Shown one piece after another: positions 1-8,087 of a stretch of DNA of 24,348 bases. The position numbers were made by a program, and so were the translations under genes. Position 1 is the first letter of the stretch; the number at the start of each line of letters is the position of its first letter. The notes below the pieces were generated by a model, which worked only from the letters and a program-made list of their open reading frames with translations, had not been told where the DNA came from and searched no databases. This DNA is from Bacteroidales bacterium. Lineage in GTDB: Bacteria > Bacteroidota > Bacteroidia > Bacteroidales > Lentimicrobiaceae. The stretch lies in contig JADIZB010000014.1 of the NCBI GenBank assembly GCA_016705005.1, positions 1 through 24,348 on the forward strand, in the 5' to 3' direction.

Positions 1-637
1 CCACATCCAGGGGCTTTCTGCCCCCAAGAATGACTCTCACTTTGAACGTGATGCCATCGCTGATCCTGCCCAGGGGCTTGTCATCTATTGCACTGACTGC
101 GGGGAATTGCAGGTGTTCAGGAAAAGTCTGGACAACATGGCCGGCAATATGGCCAATCAGGGACTGCCCATTGGTAATAACTACCAGGGGGGTGTCATTG
201 TCTCATATTCTGCAACCTGGTGGACCCGGGATACATTGCTGGAGAGTTTCATGGACTCTGTTGCCACTCCCGGCAACCAAACTGCAGGCTCTCCATGGGG
301 CTGTTACGAACCCAGTTACCGGGGCTGATGGCACAGCATTGGGAACCGGCATTCAGAACACTCATAGACATCCTGGCTGGATGTGCCGAAGCAGGAATAG
401 CTGCAAGAATATGCGGAGACCTTGTTTTGAATGGTTTCAGCGACTGGTATCTGCCTTCCATCGATGAATTGAACAAGCTTTACCAGAACAGGGCCAGGAT
501 TGGTTTTGTTAATACCGCCCATTGAGTCCTTCCGAAACGACCCAAACAATGCATGGCTACGGAACTTCGTTACCGGAGCCCAGCTTTCCATCGGGAAGTT
601 CAACAACAACTATGTCCGTGCTGTAAGCGCTTTCTGA
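1..637 (+). pseudogene. Remnant of FISUMP/DUF1566-type exported protein, frame-disrupted
   Basis: The 3' part of a paralogue of the next gene, entering from outside the window. No single frame reads through, but pieces in all three forward frames line up in order with the C-terminal half of the 762-2615 protein: TSRGFLPPRMTLT at the start, AIADPAQGLVIYCTDC, HILQPG, DPGYIAGEFHGL, TPGNQTAGSPWGCY, GADGTALGTGIQNT, then AEAGIAARICGDLVLNG with FSDWYLPSIDEL (DUF1566/Lcl_C core), and finally NNNYVRAVSAF with a TGA at 635-637. At least seven single-base shifts are needed, yet the protein match between shifts stays strong. That pattern suits either a young pseudogene or uncorrected sequencing errors at a contig end better than long neutral decay. 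The WSSTEYD-like segment near 525-545 is recognisable only after inserting bases. Confidence 0.8.
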
Positions 638-761
638 TCATTTTCCTGCTGGTCGGATCTTCTACGTTTCCACTTGCTTCCCATTTTCACTACCAGATTC
701 AATACCAAGGGCTTAATAATGCTTTGCCGTCTAATAAGAAAAATCAAAAAAAAATCAAAAA

Positions 762-2615
762 ATGAAAAATCTTCTACTTATTCTTTTTCTTGCTTCCTGT
801 CTGAGTGCCTCGTCGCAGGTAGCCATCAACACCGATGGGTCCGACCCCGACAATTCAGCCATGCTGGATGTGAAATCCATCGACAAAGGCCTGCTGATCC
901 CGCGGGTGGCCCTTACCGGGACCCTGGATGTTGCAACCATTGCATCGCCGGCCACAAGCCTGCTGATCTACAATACGGCAACGGCAGGTACCTCGCCCGA
1001 CAATGTAACCCCCGGCTATTATTACTGGAACGGCAATGCCTGGACAACCTTAGCCAACGGTCCCTGGACGGTGAATGGCAATGATATCTATGCCAATATC
1101 ACCGGAAAAGCGGGAATTGGAACTGCTCTTCCGGATGATAAACTGCATCTTTTTGATTCGGTTAACCTGAGGATATTGATTGAAACCCCGGATAATTTTT
1201 ATGCCGGTGTCCGCACCAGGAATTCCCAGCGTGAGTATTTTATGGGTACCATCGGCAATCGTTGGTCTGTTTTTGATAACAATGTGGGTGGTGAAAGAAT
1301 AAGTGTAGTGCCGGATGGAAATGTGGGGATTGCAACCACCACACCCGATCCCTCGGCATTACTGGATGTCAGTTCTGCAACCAAAGGGTTTTTACCGCCA
1401 AGGATGACAACCACGCAGCGAAATGCCATAGCAGCTCCCGCTGAAGGATTGGTTATTTATAATACGGATGAAAAGGCGCTTAATGTATACAACGGAACTG
1501 CATGGGCCTCCGCGATGCCTGTGCAGCAGCCATTCGAATGCGGCTATTCTTTTACAATTAATCATTCGGTGGCAGGAGGTGTTGCACCGGTGAATAAATC
1601 AGTTACTTACGGAACGGTTACCGGTATCCCGGGCAACCCAACCAAATGCTGGATAACCTCTAACCTGGGAGCCAGCCGGCAGGCTGCAATGGTGAGTGAT
1701 GCCTCCGAAGTTTCTGCAGGCTGGTACTGGCAGTTTAACCGCAGGCAGGGCTATAAACATGATGGAACTAACAGGACACCCGCTACCACCTGGATAACCA
1801 ATATAAATGAAAACTTCAACTGGCAACCTGAAAATGACCCCTGCAGTATTGAACTTGGCACCGGCTGGCGTCTTCCAACCGCTACCGAATTGACCAATGT
1901 TGACAACTATTGGTCTGATTGGAATGGAGCGTTCAACTCTTCGTTAGCGCTTCATGCTGCCGGCTTTCTGAACTTCAGCAATGCGCTGCTGAGCGAACGC
2001 GGTTCCCGCGGCGCCTACTGGAGCGGTTCGCAGAACAGTTCGGGCAGCGGAGAGAGCCTTATTTTTACAGCTGGCTCCAGCACCATGGGCAGTTCTAACA
2101 AATCCTACGGTTTTTCGGTTCGTTGTCTTAATTCGCCATTGGTGATTGGTGATAGCTTTCAGGGGGGTAAAATTGCCTACATTTTACAACCCGGCGACCC
2201 CGGATATATTGCAGGAGAAGTCCACGGATTGATAGCAGCCCCCCTCGACCCGGGCATAACACCACAATGGGGCTGTTATGGAACCGCAATAACCGGGGCT
2301 GATGGCGCGGCATTGGGAACCGGAAATCAGAATACCACAGACATCATGGCTGACTGTGCTGAAGCGGGAATAGCGGCAAGGATATGCGGAGACCTGGTCC
2401 TGAACGGATACAGCGACTGGTATCTGCCATCAAAAGATGAACTGAACATGCTTTACATTAACAGAATTGCAATTGGCGGTTTTGCTGGTACCTACTATTG
2501 GAGTTCTACCGAGTACGATAACGACACCGCATGGATACAGTTCTTCGGCAATGGCTTCCAGGTCAACGGCGGTAAGAACTTCACGGCCTATGTGTGTGCT
2601 GTCCGGGCTTTTTAA
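762..2615 (+). CDS. Exported FISUMP plus DUF1566 domain protein
   Basis: 617 residues. Signal peptide about 1-18, then Q19-VAIN and the array's shared N-terminal module (INTDGSDPDNSAMLDVKS, GLLIPR; about 19-95). A second related unit follows at about 190-250 (GNVGIATTTPDPSALLDV, GFLPPRMTTTQRNAI). Residues about 258-460 look like a Fibrobacter succinogenes major paralogous (FISUMP, TIGR02145-like) domain bounded by Cys260 and Cys455, with the W369-RLPT motif. Residues about 462-617 form a DUF1566/Lcl_C-like domain with W553-YLPSKDEL and a terminal CAVRAF. These domains resemble C-type-lectin-like folds of unknown ligand. LASC at residues 10-13 also fits a lipoprotein lipobox, so a lipid-anchored form cannot be excluded, although all sisters favour cleavage before Gln. 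The ATG at 762 follows an A-rich leader without a Shine-Dalgarno sequence. It differs from its neighbours in lacking an S74 domain and coiled coil. Confidence 0.9.
   Translation: MKNLLLILFLASCLSASSQVAINTDGSDPDNSAMLDVKSIDKGLLIPRVALTGTLDVATIASPATSLLIYNTATAGTSPDNVTPGYYYWNGNAWTTLANGPWTVNGNDIYANITGKAGIGTALPDDKLHLFDSVNLRILIETPDNFYAGVRTRNSQREYFMGTIGNRWSVFDNNVGGERISVVPDGNVGIATTTPDPSALLDVSSATKGFLPPRMTTTQRNAIAAPAEGLVIYNTDEKALNVYNGTAWASAMPVQQPFECGYSFTINHSVAGGVAPVNKSVTYGTVTGIPGNPTKCWITSNLGASRQAAMVSDASEVSAGWYWQFNRRQGYKHDGTNRTPATTWITNINENFNWQPENDPCSIELGTGWRLPTATELTNVDNYWSDWNGAFNSSLALHAAGFLNFSNALLSERGSRGAYWSGSQNSSGSGESLIFTAGSSTMGSSNKSYGFSVRCLNSPLVIGDSFQGGKIAYILQPGDPGYIAGEVHGLIAAPLDPGITPQWGCYGTAITGADGAALGTGNQNTTDIMADCAEAGIAARICGDLVLNGYSDWYLPSKDELNMLYINRIAIGGFAGTYYWSSTEYDNDTAWIQFFGNGFQVNGGKNFTAYVCAVRAF
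816..871 (+). repeat. 56-bp direct repeat in the N-module, copy 1
   Basis: These 56 bases are identical to 2793-2848 in the following gene. They encode QVAINTDGSDPDNSAMLD plus part of the next codons. Flanking bases diverge at once on both sides, so this is a sharply bounded shared block inside two otherwise different genes. It could act as a recombination substrate. Confidence 0.9.
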
Positions 2616-2738
2616 ACATTGATCAATTTAATCATTTCATAAATACCGCAATGTGGCCGGAGTTTTGAGAACAGCTCTGTATTGCGACTTAGCGGGTTTC
2701 TCTGATACGCTGTGGAAAACAATCTAAAAATTAACCTT

Positions 2739-4466
2739 ATGAAAAACCTTATCCTTCTATTGTTTCTCACAGCCGGACTGAGCGCCATGTCACAGGTAGC
2801 CATCAACACCGATGGGTCCGACCCCGACAATTCAGCCATGCTGGATGTAAAAAGCACTGCGAAAGGCATGCTCGTCCCGCGAATGACCCAAACTCAGAGA
2901 ACGGCAATTGCCAGTCCTGCAACCGGATTACTGGTTTATCAGACGGATGATCCCGATGGTTTTTATTTTTTTAATGGAAGCAGCTGGGTGTCCTTAAACG
3001 ATGCTACACAGACGCCAAAGGTGCTTGCCGATGCCGACAACAACACCAAAATACAGGTGGAAGAAAGCGCCAACGAGGATATCATCCGTTTTGATATGGG
3101 TGGCACCGAGTATTTTCTCATGAACCATGGACGGCTGGAAGTCTTGAATACCGGTAACAGTGTATATATGGGACAGTCAGCCGGGTTAAATGACAATCTC
3201 ATCAATGAATTCAGAAATGTGGGCATTGGTTTTGAAGCATTGTATTCCAACACCGAAGGATTTGGCAATAGCGCAACAGGCAACGCAGCGTTGTTTAGCA
3301 ATATCTCTGGAACTTATAATACCGCTACAGGTATCAACGCATTGTATTTCAACACTTCTGGAGATTTCAATACAGGAACAGGTTTCCGGGCATTGTTTAA
3401 TAACAGTACCGGAGATTTCAATACTGGTTTTGGCTATCAAGCCAATGTCGGTCCGGGAGACCTGACCAATGCCACAGCCATCGGGGCCAGGGCCCGTGTT
3501 GAGCAAAGCAATAGCCTGGTGCTTGGTTCGATTGATGGCGTAAACGGGGCCACTGCCGATGTTAATGTGGGTATAGGTACAACTACCCCTGATAACAAAC
3601 TGGACCTCCTTTCAGAGGGTGTTGCAGGTACACAAACCATTGTACTGGGCATAAGTTCTAATGTTTCGAAAAGGCCTGTTATCCAGTTTTCTGAAGGGAC
3701 GGATGCCACATTAACATCAGGTATGAGCATAGAATACAATGGTACCGGGGCTTCGTCCGAAAATAAACTCCACATCAATGGTGCCGATGGATTACCTAAG
3801 TTAACGGTTGAGAGTCTTGGCCAGGTGGGTATTGGCGAATCATCTCCTGATCGTGAACTGACTGTATTTGATACAGATGGTAATGGAGACGCTTCCATCA
3901 ATATAAAATCAAATAACACTGCAGGCCGGGAATTACTGCTGGCTGTCAACCAAAGCTCCGGGGGGATCATCAGTATGATGACGGATAATGACCTCTATCT
4001 CCGGTCAAATAACATCAACCGGATGGTTATCAAAAATACCGGGGATGTTGGGATTGGAACAAGCAACCCTACTCAATTGCTGTCGGTAAATGGCACTGCA
4101 GGCAAACCCGGTGGCGGATCGTGGTCCTCCTTTTCCGATAAGAGAATGAAACAGGACATCAGGCCATTTCAGCAGGGACTAACGGAAGTGATAAAGATAA
4201 ATCCGGTCCGGTTCAGGTACAATAAACTCAGTGGTCACAACACCAAAACAGAGCATGTGGGTGTCATCGCACAGGAATTGCAGGAAATTGCGCCTTACAT
4301 GGTCAGCGCCATTGATAAAGATGGAGAAGAATACCTGCAGGTAGATAATTCTGCCATGATCTATATGCTGATCAACGCGGTAAAAGAGTTGAACGCTGAA
4401 AATAAACATTTGAAAGAAGACATCGCTCTGATAAAATCATTATTGGAAATCAGTGCTCAGAAATAA
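2739..4466 (+). CDS. Exported fibre-like protein with C-terminal S74 chaperone domain
   Basis: 575 residues from the ATG at 2739. An upstream GTG at 2712 is in frame but would put nine charged/polar residues before the signal peptide, so it is not preferred. Signal peptide about 1-18, then Q19. After the shared N-module comes a segment DADNNTKIQVEE..NEDIIRFDMGG..GRLEVLNTGNSVYMGQSAG, which recurs in the 13155 gene. Four 17-residue NTATG-type repeats follow, then beta-rich GNVGIGT-like units (VNVGIGTTTPDNKLDLL, GDVGIGTSNP). The C-terminal Peptidase_S74 domain starts at SDKRMKQDI with the expected dyad Ser466 and Lys471, followed by PVRFRYNKL, VGVIAQELQEIAP and the helical NAVKELNAEN tail. In phage fibres this domain directs trimer folding and then cleaves itself off before the Ser. 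Only 21 bp separate it from the next gene, so co-transcription is likely. Confidence 0.9.
   Translation: MKNLILLLFLTAGLSAMSQVAINTDGSDPDNSAMLDVKSTAKGMLVPRMTQTQRTAIASPATGLLVYQTDDPDGFYFFNGSSWVSLNDATQTPKVLADADNNTKIQVEESANEDIIRFDMGGTEYFLMNHGRLEVLNTGNSVYMGQSAGLNDNLINEFRNVGIGFEALYSNTEGFGNSATGNAALFSNISGTYNTATGINALYFNTSGDFNTGTGFRALFNNSTGDFNTGFGYQANVGPGDLTNATAIGARARVEQSNSLVLGSIDGVNGATADVNVGIGTTTPDNKLDLLSEGVAGTQTIVLGISSNVSKRPVIQFSEGTDATLTSGMSIEYNGTGASSENKLHINGADGLPKLTVESLGQVGIGESSPDRELTVFDTDGNGDASINIKSNNTAGRELLLAVNQSSGGIISMMTDNDLYLRSNNINRMVIKNTGDVGIGTSNPTQLLSVNGTAGKPGGGSWSSFSDKRMKQDIRPFQQGLTEVIKINPVRFRYNKLSGHNTKTEHVGVIAQELQEIAPYMVSAIDKDGEEYLQVDNSAMIYMLINAVKELNAENKHLKEDIALIKSLLEISAQK
2793..2848 (+). repeat. 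56-bp direct repeat in the N-module, copy 2
   Basis: Identical to 816-871; it encodes the start of the mature N-terminal module. Beyond the block the two genes diverge in both DNA and protein. Confidence 0.9.
3216..3419 (+). repeat. Four tandem 51-bp units (17-residue head-like repeats)
   Basis: Four in-phase units of exactly 51 bp: NVGIGFEALYSNTEGFG, NSATGNAALFSNISGTY, NTATGINALYFNTSGDF and NTGTGFRALFNNSTGDF, followed by a broken unit NTGFGYQANVG. This is the shortest version of the array seen in the neighbouring genes. The conserved small residues and Asn/Gly spacing suggest a repeating beta-roll like trimeric adhesin heads (YadA_head-like), which is an inference. Confidence 0.9.
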
Positions 4467-4487
4467 TTATATTAAATCTTTATCCAT

Positions 4488-6710
4488 ATGAGAAATCTCT
4501 TAATCTTGATATGCGTTACGATTGGATTGAGCGCTTTTTCGCAGGTTTCCATCAACACCGATGCCACTGCTCCCGACAATTCAGCCATGCTGGATATAAA
4601 GAGCACCGAAAAGGGGTTGCTGGTTCCGCGCATGACACTCGTCCAGCGGAATGCCATTTCAAATCCGGCCAGCGGGCTAATGATTTTTCAGTCGGACGGA
4701 ACTTCGGGTTTTTATTATAATTCTGGATCCCCTGCCAGCCCTGTCTGGACAATTGTTGGAACAGGTTCGGGGTGGAGCCTTTCAGGAAACAGCGGAACAA
4801 CTGCCGTAACGAACTTTATCGGGACCAACGACAATGTTGCACTTACTTTCAGGGTTAATAATCAGAACGCCGGTATGATTGATCCTGTTTCCAATACTTC
4901 TCTGGGATATCAGTCGATGAATGCAAACACAAGCGGCAACCAGAATGCTTCTTTTGGATTTCAATCACTCCTGACCAATACAACAGGCGCTCAGAATACC
5001 GCGATAGGATACCAGGCTTTACGATCAAATACCAATGGCAACTACAATCTTGGGATAGGGCACAGTGCAATGTATTCAAATACCATTGGTGACGACAATG
5101 CCGGTGTGGGCTATTATGCGCTTAATTCAAATATTTCCGGCCATCTCAATTCGGCATTTGGTAATTTTTCGCTCAGGTTCAATACCAATGGATACGGCAA
5201 CAGTGCCATCGGATTTAATGCCATGTATTCGAATACCTCTGGTGTTTATAATACCGCATTAGGGATAAATGCGTTGTCGGCCAATACCATCGGGACTGAA
5301 AATGTGGCTGCCGGCAGCTCTTCCATGAGTGGAAATATATCCGGGAACAGCAATGCTGCTTATGGTGCTTATTCATTATACACCAATACTACCGGATCAT
5401 TCAATACTGCTATCGGATATCAGACACTTTTCAACAGCACAACAGCATCCTACAATGTTGCCAATGGATATCAATCATCATTCTCCAATGTAACCGGTGA
5501 CGAAAACACGGCACTGGGATTTCAGTCACTTTACAGCAACACTTCCGGTTACAGCAATGCTGCATCAGGGATGCTGTCGATGTATTACAATACCAACGGG
5601 CATAGCAATGCAGCTTTCGGGGCGAGAAGCTTGTATTCCAACACATCGGGTCATCACAACACAGCAATGGGGATGATGTCAATGCATGATAATACCGTAG
5701 GATATTCCAATACAGCCATTGGAGCTGGCACTCTGGCATCAAACACTAACGGCAACAACAATACTGCAGTTGGAATGGGCGCATTGGCTTCCAGCTCATC
5801 AGGAAATGAAAATACTGCAATGGGAGTAAATGCGCTGGGAAGTAATAATACCGGGAACTTTAGCATTGCCATCGGGGTCAATGCCCTGGGATCAAGTGCC
5901 TGGGGAAATGACAATACCGTGGGGGGGCATGCTGCAATGTACTATAACTTGTCCGGAAGTTATAATTCAGCCTGGGGGCGTGAAGCATTGAGTAACAGCA
6001 CCTCTGACCACAACACAGGCATTGGATACCATGCTGCTTTTTCTGTTACTTCCGGATTTCAGAACACAGCCCTGGGGTCCAATTCCATGGTTAACAATTC
6101 TACGGGATCTTACAACACAGCTGTTGGCTATAACACAGGCCCCAATGCCGCGAACCTGTCTAATACAACCACCCTGGGCATTGATGCTTCAGCAACCGCC
6201 ACCGACCAGGTCCGTATTGGCAATGTTTTCGTTAATTCCATCGGCGGCTATGTCAACTGGAGCAATATCTCCGATGGGCGCTTCAAGGAAAACCTTACTG
6301 AAAATGTGCCCGGACTATCCTTCATCACCAGGTTGCGTCCTGTTACCTACCGCCTGAACCGCGATGCCATCAATGCCTATACCGGAGTTGACGCTGCTTA
6401 CAAGGGTGAAGCAATGAGTGGAATTACCTCTGGCTTTATTGCCCAGGAAGTGGAAATAACAGCTCAGCAATTGGGGTATGATTTTTCAGGTGTGGACGCA
6501 CCTAAAAATGAAAAGGATATTTATGCCCTGAGGTATGCTGATTTCGTAGTGCCATTGGTGAAGGCGGTGCAGGAGCTGAATGAAGAGAATTTAATCCAGA
6601 AAAAGCGCATCGCCGAGCAGGCAGATGAAATTGCACAATTGAAAGCCATGTTTGAACTGCTGAAAGAAGAAACTGCCGCTTCGTTGAATGAACTGAAAAA
6701 TTTAAAGTAG
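4488..6710 (+). CDS. Large exported repeat fibre protein with S74 chaperone domain
   Basis: 740 residues. Signal peptide 1-18 ending AFS, then Q19-VSIN. Shared N-module to about residue 100 (APDNSAMLDIKST, GLLVPRMT, GFYYNSGSPASPVW), then a GNSGTTAVTNFIGTNDN / FRVNNQNAG linker that recurs in the 8851 and 10744 genes. Residues 136-542 are 24 tandem 17-residue repeats. The stretch NTAVGYNTGPN..TTTLGIDA..DQVRIGN leads into the S74 domain: SDGRFKENL with Ser595 and Lys600, PVTYRLNRDAI, SGFIAQEVE, GYDFSGVDAPKNEKD and LRYADFVVPLVKAVQELN, ending in a predicted coiled coil (about 690-740). Auto-cleavage before Ser595 would release about 146 residues. It lies 13 bp upstream of the next gene, whose C-terminus is nearly the same. 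Likely extracellular and trimeric; ligand unknown. Confidence 0.92.
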   Translation: MRNLLILICVTIGLSAFSQVSINTDATAPDNSAMLDIKSTEKGLLVPRMTLVQRNAISNPASGLMIFQSDGTSGFYYNSGSPASPVWTIVGTGSGWSLSGNSGTTAVTNFIGTNDNVALTFRVNNQNAGMIDPVSNTSLGYQSMNANTSGNQNASFGFQSLLTNTTGAQNTAIGYQALRSNTNGNYNLGIGHSAMYSNTIGDDNAGVGYYALNSNISGHLNSAFGNFSLRFNTNGYGNSAIGFNAMYSNTSGVYNTALGINALSANTIGTENVAAGSSSMSGNISGNSNAAYGAYSLYTNTTGSFNTAIGYQTLFNSTTASYNVANGYQSSFSNVTGDENTALGFQSLYSNTSGYSNAASGMLSMYYNTNGHSNAAFGARSLYSNTSGHHNTAMGMMSMHDNTVGYSNTAIGAGTLASNTNGNNNTAVGMGALASSSSGNENTAMGVNALGSNNTGNFSIAIGVNALGSSAWGNDNTVGGHAAMYYNLSGSYNSAWGREALSNSTSDHNTGIGYHAAFSVTSGFQNTALGSNSMVNNSTGSYNTAVGYNTGPNAANLSNTTTLGIDASATATDQVRIGNVFVNSIGGYVNWSNISDGRFKENLTENVPGLSFITRLRPVTYRLNRDAINAYTGVDAAYKGEAMSGITSGFIAQEVEITAQQLGYDFSGVDAPKNEKDIYALRYADFVVPLVKAVQELNEENLIQKKRIAEQADEIAQLKAMFELLKEETAASLNELKNLK
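4893..6113 (+). repeat. 24 tandem 51-bp coding repeats
   Basis: Twenty-four units encode N-T/S-A-x-G-x-x-A/S-L/M-x-x-N-T-x-G-x-x. Twenty-three are exactly 51 bp. One, NSAWGREALSNSTSDH (about 5965-6012), is 48 bp and lacks one residue. The units begin NTSLGYQSMNANTSGNQ and end NTALGSNSMVNNSTGSY, followed by a degenerate unit NTAVGYNTGPN. Units are diverged in DNA but fixed in length, which argues for selection on the structural period. Confidence 0.95.
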
Positions 6711-6723
6711 ATTACAAAATCCT

Positions 6724-8087
6724 ATGCCTATGAAAAAGATTGGTTTGCTGTTGCTGTTACTCATAAGTTTAAACGCACAATCACAAATTGCCATTAATTC
6801 TGACGGATCTGTCCCCGACAATTCTGCCATGCTGGATGTTAAAGCCACAGATAAGGGTTTTCTCGTTCCCAGGATGACTCAGGATCAGAAAACGGCTATT
6901 TCAAATCCTGCAACCGGACTGATAATCTATCAAACCGATGGCTCCACAGGGCTCTACTATAATGCCGGGACAGCTGCAGTACCCGACTGGATTAAGGTTG
7001 GTTCAGGCAGCGGGCAATGGACAAGCAACGGCAGTAACCTATACTATAGTGCGGGAAATGTCGGGATTGGCACGAATGCTCCTTCAGCATTGCTGGAGGT
7101 TAATGGGGATGCTAAATTTAACGGGCTTACAATTGGAAGGGGCGGTGGGAGTATTATTACTAACACCGCAACTGGATATGGTGCTTTATCCAGTAATGTG
7201 ACAGGGGATAATAACATTGCTATAGGAATTTCTGCCACTCACTGATTAAGGCGGTTTCTCGGTCAATGCAATTGTGAAATGCATTGTATAGATCAAATAA
7301 CCTGTTAACTCCCTATAACGCTGACAATATTGCGATAGGTTATTGCTCTATGGTAGGGCCATCATACATTGGAGGCATCATCACCGGTATTCAGAATACA
7401 GCTGTGGGTTCAGAGTCATTAGAAAGAATATCCTCAGGCTCTTCAAATGTAGCAGTAGGTTATACCGCAGGATATAACACCTCAAGTGGATTTCAGAACA
7501 CTGCCGTCGGAGCCAGTTCTTTAACACAAAATATGGATGGCTCGTATAATACAGCAATTGGTTATAACACAGGTCCAAATACTTTTAATCTCGCCAATAC
7601 TACTACACTGGGCATTGATGCCCGTGCCACTTCTTCTGATCAGGTTCGCGTTGGCAATGTTTTTGTAAATTCTATCGGCGGCTATGTCAACTGGAGCAAT
7701 ATCTCCGATGGGCGCTTTAAGGAAAATCTGAGTGAAAATGTGCCCGGATTATCCTTTATTACACTGCTCCGTCCGGTGACCTACCGACTGAACCGCAATG
7801 CCATAAATGCCTATACAGGAGTTGACGCTGCTTACAAGGGTGAATCCTTAAGCGGGATTACATCTGGTTTTGTCGCTCAGGAAGTTGAAAAGGCCGCTCA
7901 GCTATTGGGGTATGATTTTTCCGGAGTGGATGCTCCGAAGAATGAAAAGGATATTTATGCCCTGAGGTATGCTGATTTCGTAGTGCCATTGGTGAAAGCG
8001 GTGCAGGAGCTGAATAATATCGTGAATATTCAGCAAAATGAAATCAGGGAGCTCAAAGAAAAAATTCAAAAACTTGAAACCCCCTGA
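6724..8087 (+). pseudogene. S74 repeat fibre gene split by an insertion
   Basis: Reading starts at ATG 6724 (MPMKK; ATG 6730 is an equal alternative) with a signal peptide of about 20 residues, Q21-IAIN, and the shared N-module. GNVGIGTNAPSALLEVNG and the first 17-residue repeats follow (NTATGYGALSSNVTGDN, NIAIG). The frame then ends at a TGA at 7243. From 7278 a second frame resumes exactly where the repeat should continue (NALYRSNN..NADNIAIGYCSM) and runs through further repeats to an S74 domain. Its Ser codon is at 7704 and Lys codon at 7719 (SDGRFKENL), followed by SGFVAQEVEKAAQ, DFSGVDAPKNEKD, LRYADFVVPLVKAVQELN and a coiled-coil tail. Removing 7231-7277 (47 bp) would restore one open frame. 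The C-terminal DNA is near-identical to that of the 4488 gene. It may be inactive, or the sequence may contain an assembly error. Confidence 0.85.
7231..7277 (+). other. 47-bp frame-breaking insertion inside the repeat array
   Basis: Between codon ATT (7228-7230) and codon AAT (7278-7280) there are 47 bases that match no repeat unit. They carry an in-frame TGA and shift the frame. The 3' edge has a near-duplication: AATGCAATTG at 7265-7274 and AATGCATTG at 7278-7286. No terminal inverted repeat is evident. The boundaries are inferred from protein continuity and could be off by a base or two. Confidence 0.6.

Noticed and set aside
638..761. Further coding remnant or promoter before 762
   Set aside because: After the TGA at 635-637 nothing matches the family, and no TAnnTTTG with a spaced TTTG was found.
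2712..2738. GTG start for the second intact gene
   Set aside because: It adds MENNLKINL before a normal MKNL signal peptide; all sisters start at the MK/MR position.
3437..3970. 177-codon open frame on the minus strand
   Set aside because: Antisense shadow of the 2739-4466 coding sequence with a low-complexity Pro/Ser/Val composition typical of reversed Gly/Asn/Thr-rich genes.
7228..7280. Programmed ribosomal bypassing across the 47-bp insertion (T4 gene 60 type)
   Set aside because: No matching take-off and landing codons flank the gap and the stop codon is not directly after the last good codon, so an insertion or artefact is simpler.
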